NCBI RefSeq assembly: GCF_035953295.1
Contig: NZ_CP108370.1
Span: 1,860,001-1,924,000 of the forward strand
Direction: 5' to 3'
Source: Streptomyces sp. NBC_01335
Lineage (GTDB): Bacteria > Actinomycetota > Actinomycetes > Streptomycetales > Streptomycetaceae
Length of the DNA: 64,000 nt
Shown here: positions 38,280 to 47,133 of the stretch, in pieces
Layout of the letters: every line of letters begins with the position of its first letter
How positions within the stretch are numbered: the stretch's first letter is position 1
Notes under the pieces: generated by a model
What the model was told of the DNA's origin: nothing
The model's database searches: none
The model's input: only the letters and a program-made list of their open reading frames with translations
Translations under genes and position numbers: made by a program

Positions 38280-38447
38280 TCAGTCCCACAGTCCCTGGAT
38301 CCGCAGCACGCCCGCCACCAGGCAGAGCGCGGATGCGATGCAGAGCAGCACGATGACGCCCTTGGGCATGCCCTGCTTGGCGAAGGAGTAGACGCCGCCG
38401 GCCAGGAAGAGGCCGACGACGATCAGGATGGTGTTGAGGCCGGTCAC
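38280..38447 (-). CDS. 55-residue membrane protein in the his cluster
   Basis: GTG 38447 opens a 55-codon frame that overlaps the hisB stop (GTGA). The product has two hydrophobic helices ([17 protein letters not shown] and [19 protein letters not shown]) joined by a short KQGMPK loop, with almost no other content. Position between hisB and hisH and the overlap indicate expression with the his genes. I do not know a function. It is similar in architecture to other unannotated two-TM actinobacterial proteins. Confidence 0.7.
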   Translation of the reverse strand: MTGLNTILIVVGLFLAGGVYSFAKQGMPKGVIVLLCIASALCLVAGVLRIQGLWD

Positions 38448-39064
38448 AGGGCGCCCTTCGTGGAAGGCAGGATTCCGGCCGCGCGCGGGTCGCGCTCGCT
38501 GGCGTAGCGCAGGGCCCGGGCGAGGGCCTTGAACTGGCACTCCACGATGTGGTGGGCGTTGCGGCCGTACGGGACGTGGACGTGCAGGGCGATCTGGGCC
38601 TGCGCGACGAAGGACTCCAGGATGTGCCGGGTCATCGTGGTGTCGTACTCGCCGATCATCGGCGCCATCTTCTCCGGCTCGGTGTGCACCAGGTACGGGC
38701 GGCCGGAGAGGTCGACGGTGACCTGGGCGAGCGACTCGTCCAGCGGGACGGTGCAGTTGCCGAAGCGGTAGATGCCGACCTTGTCGCCGAGCGCCTGCTT
38801 GAAGGCGGCGCCGAGCGCGAGGGCGGTGTCCTCGATGGTGTGGTGGGAGTCGATGTGCAGGTCGCCCTCGGTCTTGACCGTGAGGTCGAAGAGGCCGTGG
38901 CGGCCGAGCTGGTCGAGCATGTGGTCGTAGAAGCCGACGCCGGTTGCGACGTCGACCTTCCCGCTGCCGTCGAGGTTGATCTCGACGAGTACGGAGGTTT
39001 CCTTGGTGGTGCGCTCCACGCGGCCCACGCGGCTCTCGCCCGTCATGCGGCTCTCGCCCGTCAT
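38444..39064 (-). CDS. hisB: Imidazoleglycerol-phosphate dehydratase
   Basis: HisB (206 residues from ATG 39064, 200 from ATG 39046) dehydrates IGP in a Mn-dependent reaction. [16 protein letters not shown] and [14 protein letters not shown] are the metal-binding repeats. It is the stand-alone dehydratase without the phosphatase domain. The N-terminus begins [12 protein letters not shown] because of an exact 18-bp tandem repeat, so two start codons are possible; the first overlaps the hisC stop (ATGA). Confidence 0.96.
   Translation of the reverse strand: MTGESRMTGESRVGRVERTTKETSVLVEINLDGSGKVDVATGVGFYDHMLDQLGRHGLFDLTVKTEGDLHIDSHHTIEDTALALGAAFKQALGDKVGIYRFGNCTVPLDESLAQVTVDLSGRPYLVHTEPEKMAPMIGEYDTTMTRHILESFVAQAQIALHVHVPYGRNAHHIVECQFKALARALRYASERDPRAAGILPSTKGAL
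39029..39064 (-). repeat. 18-bp exact tandem repeat duplicating the hisB start
   Basis: Two identical 18-bp units, each beginning ATGACGGGCGAGAGCCGC on the minus strand, at 39064-39047 and 39046-39029. They duplicate the start codon and five following codons. Confidence 0.9.
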
Positions 39065-40200
39065 GCGTCGTGCTCCTTCTTGATTTCGCGAACCGCATCG
39101 AGGAACGCGTCGTTCTCTGCCGGGGTCCCCGCGGTGACCCGCAGCCATCCCGGTACGCCGTTGTCCCGGACCAGGACGCCCCGGTCGAGGATCGCCCGCC
39201 ACACGGCACGGCTGTCCTCGAAGCGGCCGAACTGGACGAAGTTGGCGTCCGATTCGGTGACCTCGTAGCCCAGGGCCCGGAGTTCGGCGACGATCCGGTC
39301 CCGCTCGCTCTTGAGCCGCTCGACGTACCCGAGGAGCGTATCGGTGTGCTCCAGGGCGGCCAGCGCGGTGGCCTGGGTGACGGAGGACAGGTGGTACGGC
39401 AGGCGTACCAGCTGGACGGCGTCGACCACGGCGGCGTCGGCGGCGAGGTAGCCGAGGCGCAGTCCGGCGGCGCCGAACGCCTTCGACATGGTGCGGGAGA
39501 GCACCATGTGCGGCCGGCCCCCGATCAGCGGGAGCAGCGAGGGGCGGTGGCTGAACTCGCCGTACGCCTCGTCGACGACGACGAGGGACGGCCGGGCCGC
39601 CTGCGCCGCGTCGTACAGCGCGAGGACGGTGTCGGCGTCGACGGCGGTGCCGGTGGGGTTGTTCGGGGAGGTGATGAAGACGACGTTCGGGCGGTGTTCG
39701 GCGATGGCCTTCTTCGCCGCCTCCACGTCGATGGTGAAGTCCTCGTTGCGCGGGCCGGAGATCCAGCCGGTGCCGGTGCCGCGCGCGATGAGGGCGTGCA
39801 TCGAGTACGAGGGTTCGAAGCCGATGGCGGTGCGGCCGGGGCCACCGAACGCCTGCATCAGCTGCTGGATGACCTCGTTGGAGCCGTTGGCCGCCCAGAC
39901 CTGGGCGGTGGTGACCTCGTGGCCGGCGGTGCGGCTGAGGTAGCCGGCGAGTCCGGTACGGAGCTCGACGGCGTCCCGGTCCGGGTAGCGGTTGAGCTCG
40001 CGGGCGGCCTCGCGGACGCGCTCGGCGATCCGGTCGACGAGGGCGTCGGGCAGCGGGTAGGGGTTCTCGTTGGTGTTCAGCCGGACGGGTACGTCGAGCT
40101 GGGGGGCACCGTACGGGGACTGGCCGCGCAGCTCCTCCCGGATCGGGAGGTCGTCGATGCGGACGGGGCCGGTGGTGTCGGTGGTGCTGTCGTTCGTCAC
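39061..40200 (-). CDS. hisC: Histidinol-phosphate aminotransferase
   Basis: HisC (379 residues) is a fold-type I PLP aminotransferase converting imidazole acetol phosphate and glutamate to histidinol phosphate. [10 protein letters not shown] opens the domain; [10 protein letters not shown] and VVDEAYGEF bind [20 protein letters not shown] contains the Schiff-base lysine near 240. GTG 40200 overlaps the hisD stop (GTGA), and the stop overlaps the first hisB ATG. Confidence 0.96.
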   Translation of the reverse strand: MTNDSTTDTTGPVRIDDLPIREELRGQSPYGAPQLDVPVRLNTNENPYPLPDALVDRIAERVREAARELNRYPDRDAVELRTGLAGYLSRTAGHEVTTAQVWAANGSNEVIQQLMQAFGGPGRTAIGFEPSYSMHALIARGTGTGWISGPRNEDFTIDVEAAKKAIAEHRPNVVFITSPNNPTGTAVDADTVLALYDAAQAARPSLVVVDEAYGEFSHRPSLLPLIGGRPHMVLSRTMSKAFGAAGLRLGYLAADAAVVDAVQLVRLPYHLSSVTQATALAALEHTDTLLGYVERLKSERDRIVAELRALGYEVTESDANFVQFGRFEDSRAVWRAILDRGVLVRDNGVPGWLRVTAGTPAENDAFLDAVREIKKEHDA

Positions 40201-41528
40201 GCCTGCGGAACCTTCCAGCCGAACCGTGCCTTGAGTGCCGCGCCGTGGGCGGGGAGGTCCTCCGCCTCGGCGAGGGTCACCACGTGGTGGGTGACCTCGG
40301 CCAGTGCGTCGCGGGTGTAGTCGACGATGTGGATGCCGCGCAGGAAGGACTGCACGGAGAGACCCGAGGAGTGGCAGGCGCAACCACCGGTGGGCAGTAC
40401 GTGGTTGGACCCGGCGCAGTAGTCGCCGAGGGAGACCGGCGACCAGGGGCCGACGAAGACCGCGCCGGCGTTGCGGACGCGGTCGGCGACGGCGGCGGCG
40501 TCGGCGGTCTGGATCTCCAGGTGCTCGGCGCCGTACGCGTCGACCACCTTCAGCCCGTCCGCGAGGTCGCGGACGAGGACGATCGCGGACTGCCGGCCGG
40601 CGAGCGCGGGTGCGATGCGGTCGGTGACGTGCTTGGAGGCGGCGACCTGGGGCGCGAGTTCGGCCTCGGTGGCGGCGGCGAGTTCCTCGGAGTCGGTGAC
40701 GAGGACGGCGGCGGCCATCGGGTCGTGCTCGGCCTGGCTGATCAGGTCGGCCGCGATGTGCACCGGGTCGGCGGTCGAGTCGGCGAGGATCGCGATCTCG
40801 GTGGGTCCGGCCTCGGCGTCGATGCCGATGCGGCCCTTGAGGAGGCGCTTGGCGGCGGCGACGTAGATGTTGCCGGGGCCCGTGACGAGGTTCACGGGGC
40901 GGCAGCCGTCCTCGCCCTCGGTGCCGTAGGCGAAGAGGGCGATGGCCTGGGCGCCGCCGGCGGCGTACACCTCGTCCACGCCGAGCAGGGCGCAGGCGGC
41001 CAGGATGGTGGGGTGCGGCAGGCCGCCGAACTCCTTCTGCGGCGGGGAGGACACGGCGATGCCCTCGACGCCGGCCTCCTGGGCCGGGACGACGTTCATG
41101 ACGACGGAGGACGGGTAGACCGAGCGCCCGCCGGGGACGTAGAGCCCGACGCGCTCGACGGGCACCCACTTCTCGGTGACCGTGCCGCCGGGCACGACCT
41201 GGGTGGTGTGGGTGGTGCGGCGCTGCTCGCGGTGGACGAGGCGGGCGCGGCGGATCGACTCCTCCAGGGCGGCGCGGACGGCGGGGTCGAGCTCCGCCAG
41301 CGCGTCGGCGAGGGCGGCGACCGGCACCCGGAGCGATTCCGGCCGGACGCCGTCGAATTTCTCCCCCCATTCGATCACCGCTGCCGCGCCACGATGGCGT
41401 ACGTCCTCGCAGATGGGCCGCACCGTCTCCAGGGCGGCTTCCACGTCGAACTCGGCACGGGGCAGCAGGTCGCGCAAGGGGGCGCCCTCGGGGAGGACGT
41501 CGCCGCGCAGATCGATTCGAGAGATCAC
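40197..41528 (-). CDS. hisD: Histidinol dehydrogenase
   Basis: HisD (443 residues) is the zinc enzyme oxidising histidinol to histidine with two NAD+. The segments [18 protein letters not shown] and [16 protein letters not shown], and the zinc/active-site segment [15 protein letters not shown] near residue 380, are canonical. I take GTG 41528 ([11 protein letters not shown]), immediately after TTGGGG, rather than the ATG at 41588, which lies inside the promoter region. First gene of the his cluster. Confidence 0.96.
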   Translation of the reverse strand: MISRIDLRGDVLPEGAPLRDLLPRAEFDVEAALETVRPICEDVRHRGAAAVIEWGEKFDGVRPESLRVPVAALADALAELDPAVRAALEESIRRARLVHREQRRTTHTTQVVPGGTVTEKWVPVERVGLYVPGGRSVYPSSVVMNVVPAQEAGVEGIAVSSPPQKEFGGLPHPTILAACALLGVDEVYAAGGAQAIALFAYGTEGEDGCRPVNLVTGPGNIYVAAAKRLLKGRIGIDAEAGPTEIAILADSTADPVHIAADLISQAEHDPMAAAVLVTDSEELAAATEAELAPQVAASKHVTDRIAPALAGRQSAIVLVRDLADGLKVVDAYGAEHLEIQTADAAAVADRVRNAGAVFVGPWSPVSLGDYCAGSNHVLPTGGCACHSSGLSVQSFLRGIHIVDYTRDALAEVTHHVVTLAEAEDLPAHGAALKARFGWKVPQA

Positions 41529-41569
41529 ACCCCCAATTCTCTCAGACCGCCCGAGCCGTCCGGTCGGCC

Positions 41570-41586
41570 GTATCAGTGGCTGATAC
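41570..41586. promoter_or_regulatory. Palindrome upstream of hisD
   Basis: GTATCAG-TGG-CTGATAC, a perfect 7-bp inverted repeat, lies 42-58 nt upstream of the hisD GTG in the 214-bp gap shared with the divergent gene at 41743. The position suits an operator for the his cluster. The binding protein is unknown. Confidence 0.45.
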
Positions 41587-41742
41587 ATATCTCCGTCACC
41601 CTGTGTGCCGTTTTCCGTTCATACGGTCACACAGGGGGAAGAACGGGTCTAGGGTCTTCCGTTCGGATCAGGCCGGACCAGGGAGCGGGGTCCTGCCTGA
41701 TCCGAACGGAACCCCCCGGGCGTGTGCACAGGGAGGTCGGGA

Positions 41743-43356
41743 GTGACGGAGCCGCACGAGAACGACATCCCGGAAGGACTCAGCGCCGCGGAGCTGGGCA
41801 TGTGGCAGTCCTTCCGGAACGGGAGCACCTTCGATCTGCGCACCCACGACCCCGAACGCGACGATCCGTTCGGCCCGCACATGTGGGGTCCGGGACGGAG
41901 CGTCGGCGCCCGGGTCGTGGCGCGGCTGCTGCTGAGCGGTCCACCGGCCCGGCCGGGGCGGGTGGCGGCGCTGAAGCTCAGGGGCGTACGGATCACCGGC
42001 AAGCTCGATCTGGCCGGCGGCCGGGTCTCGCCGTACGTCGAGCTGACGGGCTGCCGGTTCGAGCAGGAGGTGATGTTCCCCGAGTGCCACTTCACGACGC
42101 TGCGGATGGTGGGCTGCGCGATGCCCCGGCTGGAGGCGGCCAGGCTGCGCACCGAGGGCGACCTCCATCTGCCGCGCTGCCGGGTCGACCGGGGCGTGCG
42201 GCTGACGGACGCCCAGATCGGCACGGACCTGCTGATCAACCAGATCAGCGTGGGCTGCGACCGGCGGGGCCGGGCGATCGCCGCGGACGGGCTGACCGTG
42301 GCGCAGGACCTCCAGGCGGAGATGATCGAGACGTACGGCGAAGTCAGCCTGCGCGGGGCGACGGTGGGCGGCTCGCTGAACCTGCGCGGCAGCCGGCTGC
42401 GCGCGGCGGAGGGGCGCAAGGCCCTGAACGCCCCGCAGTTGAGGGTGGAGCGGACGCTCTACCTGACCGAGGCGTGGGTGAGCACCGAGACGGGGAACCA
42501 GGGCACCACTCCGCCGTACGGCATCGTGCACGGGCCGACGTCGGACCTGACGCCCGCCCGGGGTTCGCGCGCGCAGATCTTCGAGTGCCGGGGCGGGGTC
42601 CGCCTCGACGACGGGCGGTTCGGGGACGTGCTCGACCTGCACCTGGCGCGGTTCGTGCTGGAGCCGCAGGAGGAGCTGTCGATGCGCCGGATCGTCGTGC
42701 CCGAGCTGCGGTTCAGCCTGGAGCGCCCCGAGGAGGGCCGGGTCGTGCTGAACGGCGCCCGGGTGGTCACCCTCATCGACCTGTCGACCAGCTGGCCGGG
42801 TCCCGGCGGGCTGGCGATGGGCGGCTTCGTCTACGAGAACCTCGTCCCGTACGGCCACTTCCCGCTCTCCCGGCGGCTGGAGTGGGTCCTCGCCGCCACC
42901 CCGGAGTACGTCCCCGAGCCGTACGAGCGGCTGGCGACCGTGCTCCGCAACTGCGGCGAGGACGCGGACGCCCGGGAGGTGCTGCTCGCCAAGCAGCGCC
43001 GCCGCCGGGAGACGCTGCCGCTCGCCGGGAAGCTGTGGGGGTTCCTCCAGGACTGGACGGTGGCGTACGGCTACCGGCCGGGCCGGGCGGCGGTGTGGAT
43101 GGCGGTGCTCTGGGCGGCGAGCACCCTGGTCTTCTCCCGGCACGAGCCGGCGGCGATCAAGCGGGACGAGCACCCGGAGTGGAATCCGGCGCTGTACGCG
43201 CTCGATCTGCTGATCCCGGTGATCGGTCTCGGCCAGGACGGCTACTGGCGGATGACGGGCGGCTGGCAGTGGGTGTCCGCCGGGCTGGTGCTGGTGGGGT
43301 GGGTTCTGGCCACCACGGTGGCCGCCGGGGCCTCCCGGCTGCTGACCCGGGGGTGA
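41743..43356 (+). CDS. Beta-helix-like protein with C-terminal two-TM domain, unknown function
   Basis: 537 residues. From about 50 to 360 the sequence repeats a roughly 20-residue pattern of alternating small and hydrophobic residues (LRGVRITGKLDLAGGRV, LTGCRFEQEVMF, LRTEGDLHLPRCRV), suggesting a right-handed beta-helix like pentapeptide-repeat proteins. A basic segment (KQRRRRETLP) near 420 is followed by a first membrane helix and WNPALYALDLLIPVIGLGQ, which resembles pore-region sequence, then a final helix. It might be annotated as an oxidoreductase elsewhere, but I see no cofactor motif. GTG 41743 has GGGAGG 7 bases upstream. Divergent from hisD. Confidence 0.7.
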   Translation: MTEPHENDIPEGLSAAELGMWQSFRNGSTFDLRTHDPERDDPFGPHMWGPGRSVGARVVARLLLSGPPARPGRVAALKLRGVRITGKLDLAGGRVSPYVELTGCRFEQEVMFPECHFTTLRMVGCAMPRLEAARLRTEGDLHLPRCRVDRGVRLTDAQIGTDLLINQISVGCDRRGRAIAADGLTVAQDLQAEMIETYGEVSLRGATVGGSLNLRGSRLRAAEGRKALNAPQLRVERTLYLTEAWVSTETGNQGTTPPYGIVHGPTSDLTPARGSRAQIFECRGGVRLDDGRFGDVLDLHLARFVLEPQEELSMRRIVVPELRFSLERPEEGRVVLNGARVVTLIDLSTSWPGPGGLAMGGFVYENLVPYGHFPLSRRLEWVLAATPEYVPEPYERLATVLRNCGEDADAREVLLAKQRRRRETLPLAGKLWGFLQDWTVAYGYRPGRAAVWMAVLWAASTLVFSRHEPAAIKRDEHPEWNPALYALDLLIPVIGLGQDGYWRMTGGWQWVSAGLVLVGWVLATTVAAGASRLLTRG

Positions 43357-43644
43357 GGGCACGGCGGGCCCCTCCCCGGCGCGGTCGCACCTCGGGGTGG
43401 GGTCCCGCCCCGGTGCGGGCCTGCCTCCGGCGCCGGGAGCCGGGGGCGGGAGTGAGGGGCGGGGCGGCTGGGCCGGGACGGTCGAGTTCGAACAGATCCC
43501 GCACGGGCGGTCGAATTTCAGCCATTCAGGTTCACCTCCTTTGCCCACTCTTGGCCTTTCCGGGGGCAACCCCTACGGATCCACCCGACTCGGCACCAAA
43601 GCTTCACAGCAGACCCCTGGCGCCGCCCCCACCAGCGCTTTTCA

Positions 43645-44739
43645 ATGGTCCGCACCATGCCCTCGCTTCGCGCTCTGCTCCGTACCGCGCGCAGGGTCCG
43701 GCACAGCTCCCGGCTGTCGGCCGGACTCCCTCCGGCCGACGCGGTCATGCTCGACGCCCCCGACAGTCGCCTCTCCCCCGCGCTGGTGGCCGCCGCCGAA
43801 GGCGCGTACGGGCCTGCCGCGAAGCTCCTCGCCACCACCCGCGACACCGCCGAGTGGGAGCTGCGCGACCGCTACCTCGGCCGGCTGGTCGCCTTCGCCC
43901 GCAGCCGGGACGGCTGGCTGGACGACTGGCTGGACGCCGCCCCCGGCGACCCCGACGCGCTGCTCGTCCGCGCCGGGCTCGCCGTGCGCCGGGCGTGGGA
44001 GTCGCCCGCGGCGGCGGAGCGGCTGGGCGAGGTCGCCCCACTGATCACCGCGGCGGCCGAGGCCGACCCCCGCGACCCGGTCCCCTGGCACCTCGCGCTG
44101 GACCACGCGCGGGGCACCCGGGCCACGCACACCGCGTTCGAGTCGGTGTGGACGGAGGCCGTCCGCCGCTCCCCGCACCACTACGGCTGCCACCTGGCCG
44201 CACTGCGCTACCTCTCCGCCGCCCGGCACGGGTCGCACCGCGCGTGTTTCGACTTCGCGGAGCGGGCCGCCGAGGACGCCGCCCCGACCTCCCTGGTGCA
44301 GGGGCTGCCGGTGCGCGCCGCAGCCTCCCTGCTGCTCGACCCGGACACCGCCGGGCGGACCGCCCCGGTGCCGGAGCGCCGGATCGACGCCGCCGCCGAC
44401 CTGGCGATCGGCCTCTCCGCCGCGTACGCCCCCGGGGACCCGTGGCCCGCCGAGATCCGCAACCTCCTGGCGTACGTCCTGGTGGCGCGGGGCCGCTGGC
44501 GCGAGGCGCTGGAGCAGTTCCGGCTGATCGGGCCGTACGCCCACTCGTTCCCCTGGTCCCAGCCGCTCCCGTGGTGCCCGTCGTCGCACCGGTCCCAGTC
44601 CCTCCCATGGTCGTCGGTGGCCGAGGACGCGCTGGCCCGCTTCCTGGAAGCCAGGGACGCGGCGCGGCTCCAGGTGGCCTCGGCGACCCCGCTGTGGAGC
44701 CGGGCCGCCCACGGCAGGGCGCACGGCCATTACGCTTGA
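43645..44739 (+). CDS. Helical-repeat (TPR-like) protein of unknown function
   Basis: 364 residues, almost entirely Ala/Leu/Arg-rich helices; paired helices such as WLDAAPGDPDALLVRAGLAV and AAAEADPRDPVPWHLALDHA look like TPR or HAT repeats. A Trp/Pro/Ser-rich insert near 320-343 repeats SQ-x-LPW. No catalytic motif or signal peptide. Start ATG 43645 or ATG 43657. The next gene starts 5 nt after the stop, so the two are probably cotranscribed. Confidence 0.65.
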   Translation: MVRTMPSLRALLRTARRVRHSSRLSAGLPPADAVMLDAPDSRLSPALVAAAEGAYGPAAKLLATTRDTAEWELRDRYLGRLVAFARSRDGWLDDWLDAAPGDPDALLVRAGLAVRRAWESPAAAERLGEVAPLITAAAEADPRDPVPWHLALDHARGTRATHTAFESVWTEAVRRSPHHYGCHLAALRYLSAARHGSHRACFDFAERAAEDAAPTSLVQGLPVRAAASLLLDPDTAGRTAPVPERRIDAAADLAIGLSAAYAPGDPWPAEIRNLLAYVLVARGRWREALEQFRLIGPYAHSFPWSQPLPWCPSSHRSQSLPWSSVAEDALARFLEARDAARLQVASATPLWSRAAHGRAHGHYA

Positions 44740-44744
44740 GCGTT

Positions 44745-45491
44745 GTGACCACAGCGCACCTGCCCCTCTTCCCGCTCAACGCGGTTCTGTTCCCCGGCCT
44801 CGTGCTGCCGTTGAACGTCTTCGAGGAGCGATATCGCGCCATCATGCGCGAGCTGCTGAAGACCGACGACGACGAACCCCGCCGCTTCGTGGTGGTGGCG
44901 GTACGGGACGGCCGGGAGACCGCCGTGACCGGCACCGGAATGCCGGAGGGCACGACGGTCCAGACCGAGCGCGCCCCGGCCGACGGCTTCGGCGCCGACC
45001 CGGTCCAGTCCTTCCACCGCGTCGGCTGCGTGGCCGACGCCGCCAAGATCCGCGAGCGCGCCGACGGCAGCTTCGAGGTGCTGGCCACCGGCACCACCCG
45101 GGTCCGGCTGCTCTCGGTGGACGCGAGCGGCCCGTATCTGACGGCCGAGGTGGAGTTCCTCGCCGAGGACGAGGAGGCCGGTGAGGCCCGGACCCTCGCC
45201 GAGGGCGTGATGCGCGCCTTCCGCACGTACCAGAAGCGGCTGGCCGGAGCGAACGAGCGGTCGCTGACCACCGGCGGCGACCTGCCGGACGAACCGTCCG
45301 TCGTCTCCTACCTGGTGGCCGCCGCCACCGTGCTGGACGTGGCCACGAAGCAGCGGCTGCTCCAGGCCCCGGACACCGCGACCCGGCTGCGCGAGGAACT
45401 CACCCTGCTCCGCAAGGAGACGGCGGTCCTCCGCCATCTGCCGTCGCTCCCGGCCGTGGACCTCACCCGCGCCCCCACGCACCTGAACTGA
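44745..45491 (+). CDS. LON peptidase substrate-binding domain protein
   Basis: 248 residues consisting of the Lon N-terminal (substrate-binding) domain alone, without the AAA or peptidase parts. LPLFPLNAVLFPGLVLPLNV followed by FEERYRAIMRELL is the hallmark start, and the C-terminal half is helical (TRLREELTLLRKETAVL). Function of stand-alone domains of this kind is not established. GTG 44745 follows the upstream stop by 5 nt. Confidence 0.88.
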   Translation: MTTAHLPLFPLNAVLFPGLVLPLNVFEERYRAIMRELLKTDDDEPRRFVVVAVRDGRETAVTGTGMPEGTTVQTERAPADGFGADPVQSFHRVGCVADAAKIRERADGSFEVLATGTTRVRLLSVDASGPYLTAEVEFLAEDEEAGEARTLAEGVMRAFRTYQKRLAGANERSLTTGGDLPDEPSVVSYLVAAATVLDVATKQRLLQAPDTATRLREELTLLRKETAVLRHLPSLPAVDLTRAPTHLN

Positions 45492-45518
45492 CCCGATACC
45501 CCGAAGGACCTCGCGCCC

Positions 45519-46016
45519 GTGGCGAAGAAGACGAAGAAGCAGCAGGGCGGTACCCCGGCCACGGTCGCGCTGACCGCGGCCGGGGCCGACTTCACGGTCC
45601 ACGCCTACGAGCACGACCCGGGGGCGCCCAGTTACGGCGAGGAGGCGGCCGAGGCCCTCGGCGTCTCCCCCGAACGGGTGTTCAAGACCCTGGTCGCCGA
45701 CGTGGACGGCGAGCTGACGGTGGCGGTGGTCCCGGTCGCGGGCTCGCTCGACCTGAAGGCGCTCGCCTCGGCGGTCGGCGGCAAGCGGGCCGCCATGGCC
45801 GATCCGGCGGCGGCCGAACGCACCACGGGGTACGTGCGCGGCGGCATCTCGCCGCTGGGCCAGCGCAAGCGGCTGCGTACGGTCGTCGACGCCTCGGCCG
45901 GTTCGCACCCGACCATCTGCGTCTCGGCAGGGCGCCGGGGCCTGGAGGTCGAACTGGCGGCGGCGGACCTGGCGCGGCTCACCGGCGCGGTGTTCGCGCC
46001 GATCGGGCGCGCGTAA
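45519..46016 (+). CDS. ybaK: Cys-tRNA(Pro) deacylase
   Basis: 165-residue YbaK/EbsC protein, which hydrolyses Cys-tRNA(Pro) made by mischarging prolyl-tRNA synthetase. VFKTLVADVDGELTVAVVPV contains the conserved lysine near residue 52, and GYVRGGISPLGQRKRL is the YbaK signature near 110. The N-terminus is Lys/Gln-rich. GTG 45519 has GAAGGA 10 bases upstream; the gene follows the LON-domain gene after 27 nt, probably in one transcript. Confidence 0.93.
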   Translation: MAKKTKKQQGGTPATVALTAAGADFTVHAYEHDPGAPSYGEEAAEALGVSPERVFKTLVADVDGELTVAVVPVAGSLDLKALASAVGGKRAAMADPAAAERTTGYVRGGISPLGQRKRLRTVVDASAGSHPTICVSAGRRGLEVELAAADLARLTGAVFAPIGRA

Positions 46017-46019
46017 CGG

Positions 46020-46043
46020 CCGGTCGGGCGCGCGCACGACCGG
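46020..46043. terminator. Hairpin after ybaK
   Basis: 7-bp inverted repeat (CCGGTCG / CGACCGG, 10-nt loop) 3 nt after the ybaK stop, in the convergent gap with the DUF2567 gene. Confidence 0.45.
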
Positions 46044-46133
46044 AGCCCGGCGCGCGTGACGGGGCGCCGGGCGCCTGGAGGCCGACAGCCCGGAGCCCTG
46101 CCCGCCACCGCGCCGCCACCTCGCGGCGGAGCC

Positions 46134-46985
46134 TCAGGCCGGCGGCTGCGGTCCGGCGGGGCCCTTCGTGTCGCTCTGCGCCCGTGCCCGCGTACCGGCG
46201 TCCGGGCCCGCCCCGTCCGGCGCCGGGCCGTCGGGCGTGCCGGGTGCGGCCGCCGTGCCCGGTGCGCCGGGCACACCCTCCACCGGCTGGCCCTCCACCG
46301 GCTGACCCTGGACCGGCTGGCCGGCCGGGCCGTACGCCCACTCGGCGCCGTTCGTCGCCCACCCGGGGTGCTGCCACTGCGTGTCGGGGTCGGGGTCCCG
46401 GGGCGTGAAGGCCGCCGTGAGGATCAGGTGCACGACCATCGCGGCCACCGGCCAGGCGAGCAGCGCGCCCTTCGCGTTCAGTTCCAGCGGCGCGTCGAAG
46501 GTCACCCCCTTCCCGGCTTCCTTGGCGTGGGCGACCACGTCCGAGGTCGGGCCGAGGGAGGTACCCAGCCACCAGGCGAGCAGCGCTCCGAGCAGGCCGC
46601 CGAGCGCCAGGCCGACCACCGTCGGGATGCCGCCGGTACGCCGGAGCAGGTAGACCACGGCGGCCGAGACGACGCCGAATCCGGCGGCGAGCAGGGCGAA
46701 CGTGCCGTCCGCTCCGACGGCCTCCTCGCCCTCGCTGTCCTTGAGGTAGACGGCGGTGTCGTCCGAGATCAGCGGGATGCGCGGGGAGAGCCAGAGCCAG
46801 AGCAGACCGAGCGCGACGCCGGCGACGGCCACCAGCACGGTGACGAGCGCGGCCCGGCCGATCGCGGCCCGCGCCCGGGCGCGGTCGGGCGGCGACTGAC
46901 CGGGGGCGAGGTGCGAACCCGCCGGAGGAGACGGCCAGGGATCGTAGGGCGTCGGCGGGTCGGGCGGCGTCAAGGGTGCGGTCAC
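46134..46985 (-). CDS. DUF2567 membrane protein
   Basis: 283 residues: a Pro-rich N-terminus, four membrane helices (about 48-68, 100-120, 128-150, 182-202) and a C-terminal Pro/Gly/Ala/Asp-rich tail with GQPVEGQPVEGVP repeats. It matches the DUF2567 membrane family of actinobacteria, with an extracytoplasmic loop (PLISDDTAVYLKDSEGEEA) between the first two helices. No function is known. Start GTG 46985, without a clear ribosome site. Confidence 0.72.
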   Translation of the reverse strand: MTAPLTPPDPPTPYDPWPSPPAGSHLAPGQSPPDRARARAAIGRAALVTVLVAVAGVALGLLWLWLSPRIPLISDDTAVYLKDSEGEEAVGADGTFALLAAGFGVVSAAVVYLLRRTGGIPTVVGLALGGLLGALLAWWLGTSLGPTSDVVAHAKEAGKGVTFDAPLELNAKGALLAWPVAAMVVHLILTAAFTPRDPDPDTQWQHPGWATNGAEWAYGPAGQPVQGQPVEGQPVEGVPGAPGTAAAPGTPDGPAPDGAGPDAGTRARAQSDTKGPAGPQPPA

Positions 46986-47133
46986 CGTGCCATCGTGCCA
47001 GGCGGCCCCGGGCAGCGCCGCACCGGACCTGATCACCGGGCAGCGCCCGCACCACCACCGGGCCCCCTCACGGAGAACGCCCGGCCCTCAGTGCCCGGCC
47101 TCCCCGGCCCTCGCCCCACGGCCTCCCCGGCGC

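Noticed and set aside
43521..43542. TTCAGGTTCACCTCC as a possible iron box
   Set aside because: Lacks the central GGC and the second arm spacing is wrong, unlike the site at 8290-8308.
40245..44744. Long plus-strand frame opposite hisD and through the following genes
   Set aside because: Low-complexity product; the real genes lie in other frames or on the other strand. Only the part from 44745 onward is a true gene (LON-domain protein).
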